The notes under the pieces were generated by a model that saw nothing but the letters and a program-made list of their open reading frames with translations, did no database searches and was not told where the DNA came from. The position numbers and the translations under genes are program-made. A DNA stretch of 41,109 nucleotides from Burkholderiales bacterium (GTDB lineage: Bacteria; Pseudomonadota; Gammaproteobacteria; Burkholderiales; Burkholderiaceae_C), in the NCBI GenBank assembly GCA_025358485.1, contig JANYJJ010000072.1, forward strand, positions 1-41,109, in the 5' to 3' direction. Within the stretch, counting starts at the first letter, position 1, and each line of letters opens with the position of its first letter. Below, piece after piece: positions 26,193-34,858 of this stretch.

Positions 26193-27371
26193 ATGACTTT
26201 GCCTCAACTCGTTTTCATCCTTGTTGTTTTGTTGGTGCTGGCTGGCTTGGTACTTATCGCCATGGAGTGCCGCCGCAAGAACATGCAGCAGTGGCTGGGC
26301 AGCTACCTGAGCCAAAAAAAACCGGCGATTGAGGCCGGGCCCGTGCACATCATGTTTTCGTTTGTAGACCACTACGAGCCGCAATGGGGCCGCCCCACTT
26401 ACGAGGTGGAAGTCCAACGCGTGGCGCGTTGGCGCGAAGGCTACAAAGCCATGGCGGGCAAACACCGTGACGCCGACGGTGTGCACCCGCAGCACACGTT
26501 TTTCTACCCCGAAGAAGAGTACCGGGTTGAGCATTTGAATGAGATTGCCGACCTGTGCCGCGAAGGCTACGGTGAAATCGAAGTGCACTTGCACCACGAC
26601 CATGACACCGACGCCGGGCTGCGCGAAAAAATCAATCGCTTTGTCAAGACGCTGCACGACACCCACGGCGCTTTGCCCATCGACCCCGCCACCGGCCGGC
26701 CGGCCTTTGCCTTCATCCATGGCAACTGGAGTTTGGACAACTCGCGCGGTGACGGCCGCTGGTGCGGCGTGAACAACGAGCTGCGGGTGTTGGGTGAACT
26801 CGGCTGCTACGCCGACTTCACCTTGCCTTCTGCGCCCAGCGACACCCAAACCAAAAAAATCAACAGCATCTACTACGCCGCTGACGACTGCGACAAGCCC
26901 AAATCACACAACACCGGCGTTGATGTTCGCGTGGGCGGCCAAGCCAGCGGTGATTTGCTCATCATGCAAGGCCCTTTGGCACTGAACTGGAAAAACCGCC
27001 GTTGGGGCTTGGTGCCGCGCATTGAAAACTCGGATGTGCGTGCGGCCTATCCGCCCACCCGCGACCGGGTTGATTTGTGGGTCAACCAGCACATTCATGT
27101 GAAAGGCCGCCCGAACTGGATCTTCATCAAAGTGCACACCCACGGCACACAAGACCGCGACATTGAAGCCTTGCTGGGCCAGCCGGTGGATGAAATGCAC
27201 AGTTACTTGGAATCCAAATACAACGACGGCAAGAACTACGCCTTGCATTACGTCAATTCGCGCGAGGTGTTCAACATCATCAAAGCCGCCGAAGCTGGTT
27301 TGACGGGCAACCCGCACCAGTACCGCGACCACGTGCTGCCCAAACCGCCGATGTTCAACGCGGCAAAGTGA
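26193..27371 (+). CDS. Membrane-anchored His/Asp-rich protein of unknown family (possible NodB-like fold)
   Basis: A 392-residue protein I do not recognise. An N-terminal helix (residues about 4-24, LVFILVVLLVLAGLVLIAME) is followed by a soluble domain. Notable conserved-looking segments are MFSFVDHYEPQWGRP, HTFFYPEEEYR, EVHLHHDHDTDAG, AFIHGNWSLDNSRGDGRWCG and KVHTHGTQDRD. The order Asp/His motif, H-x-H-H motif, then H-G-N-W could match the metal-binding motifs of a very diverged NodB-type deacetylase; this is inference only. It lies between the GT2 gene and the flippase-deacetylase fusion, 23 bases after the first and 7 bases before the second, so a role in polymer modification is likely. 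Confidence 0.7.
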   Translation: MTLPQLVFILVVLLVLAGLVLIAMECRRKNMQQWLGSYLSQKKPAIEAGPVHIMFSFVDHYEPQWGRPTYEVEVQRVARWREGYKAMAGKHRDADGVHPQHTFFYPEEEYRVEHLNEIADLCREGYGEIEVHLHHDHDTDAGLREKINRFVKTLHDTHGALPIDPATGRPAFAFIHGNWSLDNSRGDGRWCGVNNELRVLGELGCYADFTLPSAPSDTQTKKINSIYYAADDCDKPKSHNTGVDVRVGGQASGDLLIMQGPLALNWKNRRWGLVPRIENSDVRAAYPPTRDRVDLWVNQHIHVKGRPNWIFIKVHTHGTQDRDIEALLGQPVDEMHSYLESKYNDGKNYALHYVNSREVFNIIKAAEAGLTGNPHQYRDHVLPKPPMFNAAK

Positions 27372-27378
27372 CGTCACT

Positions 27379-30054
27379 TTGAGAGAAGAAGAAAAACCGG
27401 TCGGAAAGTCAGGTGCTGAAACGAGCACCAGCGCCTCCACAAGCACCAAGGCCAGCACCAAGGCCAGCACCAGCGACCGCCTGAGCCTGCTGCGCAACAT
27501 CGCCATGTTGTCGGTGGCCAGCTACATCGAGCTGGCCTTCGGTTTGGTATTGGGCGTGGTGATTGCACGCTCGCTGGGCAGCGTGGAATTTGGCCACTAC
27601 GCGTTTTCGGTGTGGGCCTGCGGCACGCTGATCACGCTGAGCAACAACGCGCTGACCATGTCGTCCATCAAGTTCGTCGCCGAGGCGCGCGGAGCCAGCC
27701 ACGCGGACGTGGCCGCCGCGGTGCATGCACGCTTGCACCGTTGGCATCAGATCAGCTCGGTGGTGGTGCTGACGCTGTTTGCGCTGGCGGTCTGGCTGCA
27801 CCCGCCCGAAGAGTGGAAAACGTCCTGGATGCTGATGGTGCCGCTGCTGGTGATAGGCGCGTGGGCGCGCTCGGGCTACTCCATGATGGCGTCCATAGGC
27901 AAAGGCCACGAGCGCTTCGAAGTCGAAAGTGGCGCCTTGGTGTTGTCAGCGTTGGCCAACTTGATTTTGGTGTCGATGCTGGCGTGGCGCGGCGGCTCGA
28001 TGCTGGAGTTTTTTGCGGTCTATGCGTTTTGCGGCGTGCTGCAAAACATCTCCGCGCGAATTTTGTTGCGCCGTCTGGGCATACGCGCCAAAGCCGAGCC
28101 GCTGGAGCCGGTGCTCATGGCGCGCGTGAAGCGTCACTTGCTGCAATCGGGTGCCTTGGTGGTGGTGGGCATGTTGGGCGACCGAACTTTGGAAGTGCTG
28201 CTGCTCAAGGCCTATGCCGGTTCTGAGGCAGTCGGCTTTTTTGCCATCGCGGGCGCGCTGACGAAAGGTGCCACCTACCTGCTGGCGGGCGCGCTGTCGT
28301 CGGTTCTGCTGCCCACCATGTCGCGCGCTTTTGGCTTGGGCGGTGTGGGCACGGTGGTGCGCATGCTCTACGAGTCGCTGCGCTTTTACTGGTTCATCGG
28401 CGTGGCGGTGGCGGGCTTTGGCGTGACCGTGGCACCCGGTGCGGTGCGGCTGCTCTACGGCGCGCAGTTTGAAGGGGCCATTCCGGCCGTGATGGTCAAT
28501 TTGATGGTGTCGGGCTTCGTGCTGATCACCGCCGCATTCAATGCCTTCCAAACATCCAGCGACGGGCAGGGCGACCGCATCAAAATTTCTGCCATGAGCT
28601 TGGCGGTGAACTTGGTAGCCGCCCTGATCTTGGTGCCAAAGTTTGGCTTGACCGGTGCCTTGGCGTCTTTCGCCATCACCAAGTTTGCAGCCGTGGTTTT
28701 CAGCTGGTGGTTTGCCAAACGCGCTGTTGGCATGCGCATGCCGGTGACTCCGATGATGCGCATTCTGTTGGCCGCTTTGCTGGCCAGCGCGTTGGCCGAA
28801 GCGGTGGACGAATACGTGCCGGGCCGCTTCGCATTCCTGGGCGCGGGCGCGGTGTTCATCGTTGTTTACTTCGGTGCGAGCGTGGTGTTCCGCGCCTGGA
28901 CACGCCCTGATTTCGACATGGTGGTGCAGGTGCTGGGCCACCTTGGGCGGGCCGGCCGATGGTTGGCACCGCGCATGGACAAGCTCGGTGTGCGTTACGC
29001 GGCACGCCCCGGGGTTTATGTCAGCGGCAAGCGTGAATTTGCGAGTCGTGTGGTCACCGGCTTGGGTTTGTCCAACCTGGTGGGTGCAGCGCGTTCGGCC
29101 ATGGTCAAAGACCTTCGTGTGTTGGCGTATCACCGTGTTCTGCACGACTTGGACGAGACCACCTTCGCGTTTGATGCCGAGCTGGTCAGCGCACGCCAAA
29201 AAGACTTTGATTGGCAAATGGCCTACATTGCGCGGCGCTTCAACCCGGTTTCTATTCAGCAAGTGGCAGACGCCATCAACGGCGGCAAGCCCTTGCCCAA
29301 ACGCGCGGTGATGGTGACCTTTGACGACGGCTTCCGCGACAACTATGACGTTGCCTTCCCCGTGCTGCAGCGCCACGGTGTGCCGGCGCTGTTTTTTTTG
29401 TCCACTGGCTACATCGACAGCCAGAGCACATTTTGGTTTGACTGGATCGTCTACGCCTTCGTTCACACGTCCGTCAAGCAGGTGCATTTGCGCGCCATCG
29501 ACCTGACCATTCCGCTCCCTGATGCGCGCGATGGCCGCCGCTTGGAAGCGCTCAAGCTGTTGCAAGTTTTGAAAGGCACGTCCGAGATCCATCGCCTGCA
29601 GATCATCGAGCAACTCAAGGCCGAACTGAAGGTGGAGATGACGCTGGATCAGATCGAGCTGAGCGCGCCCCTGAGTTGGAACCAGGTGCGCGAGATGTCA
29701 CGCGGCGGCATGGAGTTTGGCTCGCACACCGTGTCGCACCCCATCCTGTCCACCATCACCGACCCGATGTTGTTGCGCTTTGAGTTGGACGGATCCAAAG
29801 CCACGTTGGAACGCGAACTTGGCAAGCCCGTGTTGGCGCTGTCCTACCCTGTGGGCGGGCGTGAATCGGTGAACGACCGGGTGTTGGCCGCCACGGCGCA
29901 GGCCGGTTACCAATGCGCCTTCACCTACCAAAGCGGCGCCAACAAACTCACCTCAGGCGATGAGCGCTACTACCTCAAGCGCCTGCACGTCGAGCGTTAC
30001 ACCACACGCGCCATGTTCTCGGCGGCGTTGGAGATGCCTGAGATTTTTGGCTAG
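27379..30054 (+). CDS. Wzx-type flippase fused to a CE4 polysaccharide deacetylase
   Basis: An 891-residue two-domain protein. After a Ser/Thr/Lys-rich N terminus (repeated STKA units), residues about 35-520 form a MATE/MVF-type polysaccharide flippase with about 12-14 hydrophobic segments (VASYIELAFGLVLGVVIARS and SVEFGHYAFSVWACG at the start, GLTGALASFAITKF near the end). From about residue 575 a deacetylase domain follows: RVLAYHRVLHD, motif 1 VTFDDGFRDN (TFDDGF at 647-652), motif 2 SHTVSHP (His783, His787), and LALSYPVGGRES. No stop interrupts the join. The start is probably TTG at 27379; no ATG is available before the first helix. It probably flips the lipid-linked repeat and may deacetylate it; the side of the membrane of the second domain is uncertain. 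Confidence 0.85.
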   Translation: MREEEKPVGKSGAETSTSASTSTKASTKASTSDRLSLLRNIAMLSVASYIELAFGLVLGVVIARSLGSVEFGHYAFSVWACGTLITLSNNALTMSSIKFVAEARGASHADVAAAVHARLHRWHQISSVVVLTLFALAVWLHPPEEWKTSWMLMVPLLVIGAWARSGYSMMASIGKGHERFEVESGALVLSALANLILVSMLAWRGGSMLEFFAVYAFCGVLQNISARILLRRLGIRAKAEPLEPVLMARVKRHLLQSGALVVVGMLGDRTLEVLLLKAYAGSEAVGFFAIAGALTKGATYLLAGALSSVLLPTMSRAFGLGGVGTVVRMLYESLRFYWFIGVAVAGFGVTVAPGAVRLLYGAQFEGAIPAVMVNLMVSGFVLITAAFNAFQTSSDGQGDRIKISAMSLAVNLVAALILVPKFGLTGALASFAITKFAAVVFSWWFAKRAVGMRMPVTPMMRILLAALLASALAEAVDEYVPGRFAFLGAGAVFIVVYFGASVVFRAWTRPDFDMVVQVLGHLGRAGRWLAPRMDKLGVRYAARPGVYVSGKREFASRVVTGLGLSNLVGAARSAMVKDLRVLAYHRVLHDLDETTFAFDAELVSARQKDFDWQMAYIARRFNPVSIQQVADAINGGKPLPKRAVMVTFDDGFRDNYDVAFPVLQRHGVPALFFLSTGYIDSQSTFWFDWIVYAFVHTSVKQVHLRAIDLTIPLPDARDGRRLEALKLLQVLKGTSEIHRLQIIEQLKAELKVEMTLDQIELSAPLSWNQVREMSRGGMEFGSHTVSHPILSTITDPMLLRFELDGSKATLERELGKPVLALSYPVGGRESVNDRVLAATAQAGYQCAFTYQSGANKLTSGDERYYLKRLHVERYTTRAMFSAALEMPEIFG

Positions 30055-30075
30055 GGTTTTGGGTAGGTTTTGGCA

Positions 30076-31524
30076 TCAGCGAAGACCGTCCCGCGCCGCG
30101 CTCAGGGCCTTCCAAAACCGCGCCTCTTGCGTCGTCGCGTAGTTAATGCGCATCAAGCTGGTGGGCCGCGCGCTGGCGTGAAACAGTGAACCCGGGGCCA
30201 GCAGCCAACCCGCTTCGCTCATCACCCGCGCCAGCCGTTCGGTGTCTGTGCCCGCGTCTACCCATCCAAACAAACCGCGCGGTGGTGCGGCGAAAGTGCA
30301 GCCGTGGGACTCGGCGAGTTTCACCGCGCGAGCACGCGCTGCGTCAAGCCGCAGCATCACACGTTCGGCATGGCGGCGCAGCAGACCGTTTTCTAAACAG
30401 TGCGCCAAAGCTTGCTCGGTGATGCTGGGCGTGGTCAGCGTGGTAAGCAGCTTGGTGTCCACAAAACGCTCGATCAAATCGGGCGGCGCGGCGATGAAAC
30501 CCACACGCCAATTCGGCGCCAAAATTTTTGAGAAGCCTGAGATGTAGATGGTGCGTTCCAGCGCGTCCAGCGCCGCCAAGCGCGGCAAGTGTGCTGGTGC
30601 GAGGTAGGCATAGGTGTCGTCTTCAACGATGTGCAGGTGGTTGCGCTTGGCCAGCTCCAACACGCGGTGCGCCGCAGCCAATGACAGCGACGCGCCGGTC
30701 GGGTTGTGCATCACCGACACCGTGATGTACAGGCGCGGCGGGTTGGCGCGGTGGGCGTCGATGTGTTTTTGCATCACCGCCAAATCGGGGCCCGCTTCAC
30801 CGCGCGGCACCGGCAGCACGCGCAGGCCCATCGCTGCCAGGCGCGCAAATTCCACCGGCCAACCGGGCTCGTCGACCAGCACACTGTCGCCCGCTTGCAG
30901 CAAGCTGCGCGTGACCACGTCCAGCGCGTGGATGGCCCCCAGCGTGGTGATGATGTTGTCGGGGGCGGTTGAAATTCCCAAGTCATGCAACTGCACCGAC
31001 AAAGCGCGGCGCAGCCGCATGTCGCCGGTGGGTTCGCCGTATTGCAAGCTCAACGCGCCCAGCTGCGCGCCTGCGGTGACGCGCTTCAGCGCCGAGCTGA
31101 GCAGCGGCAAATCCAGCCAGTCCACCGGCAGCGAACCCAAGCCCGGCATGGGCAGCGAGCCAGGCGGCTGAAACATGCCGCGCACCAGGGCCGTGGCGCT
31201 CAGGGGCGGTGGCAATTGCAAGGCAGGCGCAGCGTCACGCTGACGCGGCGGCACGGCAACACTGGCGCGCGTGTCACGCACATAAAAGCCCCGCTGTTTG
31301 CGCGCCTCCACCAAGCCTTGCGCCAGCAATTGGTCGTAGGCGGCAACCACGGTCGAAGCGCTCACGCCGTGCTTGCGCGCGCACTCACGCACCGAGGGCA
31401 AACGCGCCCCGGCCGACAACAGACGCTGACGTATCGGGTCGGCGAAGCGGGCGGCAAGCTGCTCGGTCAGCGAGGTGTCGGAGCCGCGAGACAAGGCGGT
31501 TTGAGGCAAGGATGTGGTTTTCAT
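30076..31524 (-). CDS. MocR-family regulator (GntR HTH fused to aminotransferase domain)
   Basis: A 482-residue PLP-dependent transcription factor. The N-terminal winged helix (about residues 18-85) has LPSVRECARKHGVSASTVVAAYDQLLAQG, typical of GntR domains. The large domain is a fold-type I aminotransferase with VEDDTYAYL and the PLP-lysine region YISGFSKILAPNWRVGF. MocR proteins usually bind direct repeats next to their own gene and a divergent target. Here the gene is divergent from the DMT transporter gene across an 87-base gap with repeated TGTACTG motifs, so the likely target is the transporter-aminotransferase operon. Its effector is probably an amino acid-like ligand (inference). Confidence 0.9.
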   Translation of the reverse strand: MKTTSLPQTALSRGSDTSLTEQLAARFADPIRQRLLSAGARLPSVRECARKHGVSASTVVAAYDQLLAQGLVEARKQRGFYVRDTRASVAVPPRQRDAAPALQLPPPLSATALVRGMFQPPGSLPMPGLGSLPVDWLDLPLLSSALKRVTAGAQLGALSLQYGEPTGDMRLRRALSVQLHDLGISTAPDNIITTLGAIHALDVVTRSLLQAGDSVLVDEPGWPVEFARLAAMGLRVLPVPRGEAGPDLAVMQKHIDAHRANPPRLYITVSVMHNPTGASLSLAAAHRVLELAKRNHLHIVEDDTYAYLAPAHLPRLAALDALERTIYISGFSKILAPNWRVGFIAAPPDLIERFVDTKLLTTLTTPSITEQALAHCLENGLLRRHAERVMLRLDAARARAVKLAESHGCTFAAPPRGLFGWVDAGTDTERLARVMSEAGWLLAPGSLFHASARPTSLMRINYATTQEARFWKALSAARDGLR

Positions 31525-31540
31525 GTGCTGCCATTGTCAT

Positions 31541-31588
31541 CGGTACAGATTGCTCGTGGCAAGCACCAGCTGTACTGGTCATGTACTG
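31541..31588. promoter_or_regulatory. Candidate MocR operator in the divergent gap
   Basis: TGTACTG occurs twice as a direct repeat with 11-bp spacing (31571-31577, 31582-31588), and the inverted half-site GTACAG lies at 31543-31548 facing CTGTAC at 31570-31575. One helical turn between direct repeats is what MocR-type proteins generally use. A possible -10 (TAGACT, 31599-31604) for the transporter follows. Confidence 0.5.
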
Positions 31589-31611
31589 ATGCCTGGACTA
31601 GACTAAACCGC

Positions 31612-32538
31612 ATGACGACGATCCCGACCACCAGCACCGCGCAGGAAACCAAAGGCCTTTGGTACGGCTTGCTGGGCGTGGTGATTTTTGCCATGACCAC
31701 GCCCATGACGCGCTTGGCGGTGGGCCCCACGTTCGATCCGCAATTGCCGCCGCTGTTCGTCACCGCAGGCCGCGCCGCTTTGGCGGGTCTGCTCAGCGTG
31801 GGCTACTTGCTGCTCACTCAAGGCAAGCGTCCGCCGCGCGCGCTGTGGGGTTTGGTGGCCGTGTGCAGCGCAGGCACGGTGGTCGGCTTCCCTTTGTTTT
31901 TGAGTTTGGCGCTGCGCCAGGTTGACGCCATGCATGCGGCCGTGATCACCGGCATGTTGCCCCTCGCTACCGCCGTGGCGGCGGCGTTCTCGCTGCGCCA
32001 ACGGCCGTCAAATGGGTTTTGGGTTTGTGCGGTGCTTGGCTTTGGCTTGGTGCTGGCCTTTGCTGCATTGCAGGGCGGCGGGACGTTGAGCGTGGCTGAC
32101 GGCTTGTTGTTGTTGGCTGTGATCAGCGCGTCCATCGGCTACGTGGCCGGTGCGCGTTTGTCGGCCCACATGAGCGCCGAGCACGTCATTTGTTGGGTGC
32201 TGGTGATGAGCTTGCCGCTGTCTGTGCCGGTGGCCTTGGCCAACTGGCCTGTGCAAGCGGTGCGCCCCTCGGCTTGGTTGGGCTTTGGCTACGTCACCTT
32301 GTTTTCTATGTGGCTGGGCTTTTTTGCTTGGTACCGCGGCTTGGCTTTGGGTGGCACGGTGCGCGTGAGCCAAGTGCAACTGGTGCAGCCGTTTTTTGCC
32401 TTGCTGTTTGCCGTGCCGGTGCTGGGTGAAAGATTGCAGCCGGTGACGGTGCTGTTTTCTTTGGCGGTGATTGCCACCGTGTTCATCGGCAAGAAAATGC
32501 CGGTTCACGGGATTGTAAAAACGGGGATCAAAACATGA
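31612..32538 (+). CDS. DMT-superfamily transporter (EamA)
   Basis: A 308-residue inner-membrane protein with about ten hydrophobic helices arranged as two EamA repeats (first half with GLLGVVIFAMTTPMTRLAVG and YLLLTQGKRPP; second half beginning near LLLLAVISASIGYVAGARLS, ending FALLFAVPVLGERL). Members export amino acids, metabolites or related compounds. The ATG at 31612 gives a normal length. Its stop overlaps the ATG of the aminotransferase (ATGA at 32535), so the pair is translationally coupled, and a MocR regulator stands divergent. A role in exporting the amino acid handled by the aminotransferase is a reasonable inference. Confidence 0.87.
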   Translation: MTTIPTTSTAQETKGLWYGLLGVVIFAMTTPMTRLAVGPTFDPQLPPLFVTAGRAALAGLLSVGYLLLTQGKRPPRALWGLVAVCSAGTVVGFPLFLSLALRQVDAMHAAVITGMLPLATAVAAAFSLRQRPSNGFWVCAVLGFGLVLAFAALQGGGTLSVADGLLLLAVISASIGYVAGARLSAHMSAEHVICWVLVMSLPLSVPVALANWPVQAVRPSAWLGFGYVTLFSMWLGFFAWYRGLALGGTVRVSQVQLVQPFFALLFAVPVLGERLQPVTVLFSLAVIATVFIGKKMPVHGIVKTGIKT

Positions 32539-33722
32539 GCTTCACATTGGCCAAGCGCGCTAAGCGCATGAACCCGTCGGTGATTCGCGAAATTTTGAAA
32601 ATTACCGAGCGCCCCGGCATCATTTCCTTGGCGGGTGGCTTGCCGTCACCCGACACTTTTCCGGTGCAAGCCCTGCGCGATGCCAGTGAAAAAGTGCTGC
32701 GCGACCACCCGCGCGAGGCCTTGCAATACGCCGCCAGCGAAGGCTACGGGCCGCTGTGCGATTGGGTGGTGGGCGAGCTGGCCGCGCACGGTTTTTGCGT
32801 CACGTCTGACCAGGTGCTGATCACCACAGGTTCGCAACAGGGCCTCGATTTGGTCGGCAAAATTTTGATCGACGCAGGCAGCCGCATGGCCGTGGAGTCG
32901 CCCACTTACTTGGGTGCACTGCAAGCCTTCAACCCGTATGAGCCGGAGTACCGCACCGTGGCGTGCGACGACGACGGCCCGCTGCCGGATTCACTCAGTG
33001 CGGTGCAGGGCGGCGACGTGAAAGGCGTGCGGTTTTTGTACCTCACCCCCAACTTCCAAAACCCCAGCGGCCGCTGCATGAGCGAAGCGCGCCGCACCGC
33101 GCTCGTCAACGCCGCGCAAGCCATCGGCCTGCCTTTGGTTGAAGACAACCCGTATGGCGACTTGTGGTTTGACGCGCCGCCACCGCCGCCTTTGGCTGCA
33201 CGTTGGGGCGACGGTGTGATTTACCTCGGCTCGTTTTCCAAAGTGCTGGCGCCCGGTTTGCGCTTGGGCTATGTGGTGGCACCCAAACCCCTGATGCCCA
33301 AACTCTTGCAAGCCAAACAGGCCAGTGATTTGCACACGCCGGGCTACAACCAGCGCATCGTGTACGAGGTCATACGCAACGGCTTTTTGAATGACCACGT
33401 GCCGACCATTAGCGCGCTTTACAAGTCGCGGCGCGACGCGATGCAGCTGGCTTTGTTGCGTCACCTGCCAACGGGTTGTCGGTGGCAGGTGCCGAGCGGC
33501 GGCATGTTTTTTTGGGTTGAATTGCCTGGCGGTGTGGACGCGACGGCGTTGTTGCCCAAGGCGGTTGATTTGGGCATGGCGTTTGTGCCGGGCTTCGCTT
33601 TTTATGCCACCGAGCCGCGAGTAAATACGCTGAGGTTGTCGTTCGTGACGGTGTCCGAGGACTTGATTGACGTGGGCGTTCAGATGCTGGCGCAGGCTCT
33701 GACTGAGTTTGCGTCTGTTTAG
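32535..33722 (+). CDS. PLP-dependent aminotransferase, class I/II (2-aminoadipate aminotransferase-like)
   Basis: A 395-residue fold-type I aminotransferase. Visible are the substrate-binding N-terminal region PGIISLAGGLPSPDTFP, the Tyr region YAASEGYGPL, TTGSQQGLDL, YLTPNFQNPSGRCMSE, VEDNPYGDLWF, the PLP-lysine motif YLGSFSKVLAPGLRLGYV, and the carboxylate-binding Arg near NTLRLSFV. The pattern resembles LysN/2-aminoadipate and aromatic aminotransferases, but substrate cannot be set from sequence. It is coupled to the DMT exporter by a four-base overlap and is probably under the MocR regulator. Confidence 0.87.
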   Translation: MSFTLAKRAKRMNPSVIREILKITERPGIISLAGGLPSPDTFPVQALRDASEKVLRDHPREALQYAASEGYGPLCDWVVGELAAHGFCVTSDQVLITTGSQQGLDLVGKILIDAGSRMAVESPTYLGALQAFNPYEPEYRTVACDDDGPLPDSLSAVQGGDVKGVRFLYLTPNFQNPSGRCMSEARRTALVNAAQAIGLPLVEDNPYGDLWFDAPPPPPLAARWGDGVIYLGSFSKVLAPGLRLGYVVAPKPLMPKLLQAKQASDLHTPGYNQRIVYEVIRNGFLNDHVPTISALYKSRRDAMQLALLRHLPTGCRWQVPSGGMFFWVELPGGVDATALLPKAVDLGMAFVPGFAFYATEPRVNTLRLSFVTVSEDLIDVGVQMLAQALTEFASV

Positions 33723-33754
33723 GTTTTTGGCCAGCGAAAACTCAAGCAACGGTG

Positions 33755-33795
33755 GCAACCGCAACTGCAACCGCAACTGCAACTGCAACCGCAAC
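33755..33795 (+). repeat. Hexanucleotide tandem repeat (GCAACC/GCAACT), about 6.8 copies
   Basis: Six complete GCAAC(C/T) units and a partial seventh run just upstream of the dehydratase gene. In the frame opened by a GTG at 33752 they would encode alternating Ala-Thr. The unit is a multiple of three, so copy-number changes would not shift a frame but would change spacing or the N-terminal length. Confidence 0.85.
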
Positions 33796-33823
33796 ACGAC
33801 ACCATCAACACACAAAACCCAGC

Positions 33824-34813
33824 ATGCAACCCATCACTTCGCAAGACCTCACCAGCGCCCGCGCCATCGTCTACCAAACCATGGCTCCCACGCCCACCCA
33901 CCGTTGGCCGCTGCTCGACGCGCGCCTGGGCGCGTCGGTTCACGTCAAGCATGAAAACCACACCTCGGTCGGTGCATTCAAGGTGCGCGGCGGCGCGGTG
34001 TATCTGCATGAATTGCTGCAACGCGAGCCCACCGTCAAAGGCGTGATCGCGGCCACGCGGGGCAACCACGGGCAGTCGATTGCGCTCGCCGCGCGGCACC
34101 GTCAATTGCCCGCCACCATCGTCGTGCCGCACGGAAACTCGGTGGAAAAAAACGCTGCCATGCGCGCCCTGGGTGCCACCTTGATCGAACACGGCGAAGA
34201 CTTCCAAGCCGCTCGCGAACACGCCGCCCAGCTGTCGCAAACCCAAGGCCTGCACATGGTGCCCAGCTTCCACCGCGATTTGGTGCGCGGCGTGGCGTCT
34301 TACTGGTTGGAGTTTTTTGAAGTGGTGCAGCCCGACGTGGTTTTCGTGCCCATCGGCATGGGCTCGGGCATTTGCGCGTGTGCTGTGGCGCGCAAGCAAG
34401 CGGGCGCATCCACGCGCATCGTCGGCGTGGTGTCGGCACACGCCACCGCCTACCTCGACTCCTACCGCGCAGGCCGCGTGATCGAAGCCCCCGTCACCGC
34501 TGTCCTGGCCGACGGCATGGCGTGTCGCGCGCCCGACGCCGCTGCGCTGGAGATGATGCTGCGCGATGTTGACGAGATCATCCAAGTCACCGACGCCGAA
34601 GTCGCGAATGCCATGCGCGTTCTGTTTGCCGACACCCACAACGTGGCCGAAGGCGCGGGTGCGGCGTCGCTGGCCGGTGCGCTGCAACAGCGCAACAAGT
34701 GGGCAGGGCGCAGCGTGGGCGTGACGCTGTGCGGCGGCAATGTGGACAGCGCGGTGTTTGCGAAAGTGCTGGCGGGTTCAGACAGCGAACACACCGCAAC
34801 GCCTCGCCCTTGA
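33824..34813 (+). CDS. Threonine dehydratase-like PLP enzyme
   Basis: A 329-residue fold-type II PLP enzyme. Motifs are VKHENHTSVGAFKVRGG (with the PLP-binding Lys), ATRGNHGQSIALAARHR, PIGMGSGICA (phosphate-binding glycine loop), and GVTLCGGNVD at the C-terminal end. It lacks a regulatory ACT domain, so it resembles catabolic threonine/serine dehydratases. I begin at ATG 33824 (MQPITSQDLTSARAI); a GTG at 33752 would add an Ala-Thr repeat made by the microsatellite and is less likely. It follows the aminotransferase by about 100 bases on the same strand; shared function is possible but not proven. Confidence 0.85.
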   Translation: MQPITSQDLTSARAIVYQTMAPTPTHRWPLLDARLGASVHVKHENHTSVGAFKVRGGAVYLHELLQREPTVKGVIAATRGNHGQSIALAARHRQLPATIVVPHGNSVEKNAAMRALGATLIEHGEDFQAAREHAAQLSQTQGLHMVPSFHRDLVRGVASYWLEFFEVVQPDVVFVPIGMGSGICACAVARKQAGASTRIVGVVSAHATAYLDSYRAGRVIEAPVTAVLADGMACRAPDAAALEMMLRDVDEIIQVTDAEVANAMRVLFADTHNVAEGAGAASLAGALQQRNKWAGRSVGVTLCGGNVDSAVFAKVLAGSDSEHTATPRP

Positions 34814-34858
34814 TTTGAAAGCTGGCGCCGGCTCGCCTTCCAACGCGACCAGCACAAA

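Noticed and set aside
27946-29613. 555-codon open frame opposite the flippase-deacetylase gene
   Set aside because: It is His/Gln/Arg-rich, has no domain and is explained by the GC-rich codon pattern of the plus-strand gene.
30985-31611. N-terminal extension of the DMT transporter through the MocR gene
   Set aside because: It is antisense to MocR and Gln/Arg-rich; the ATG at 31612 gives the normal ten-helix protein.
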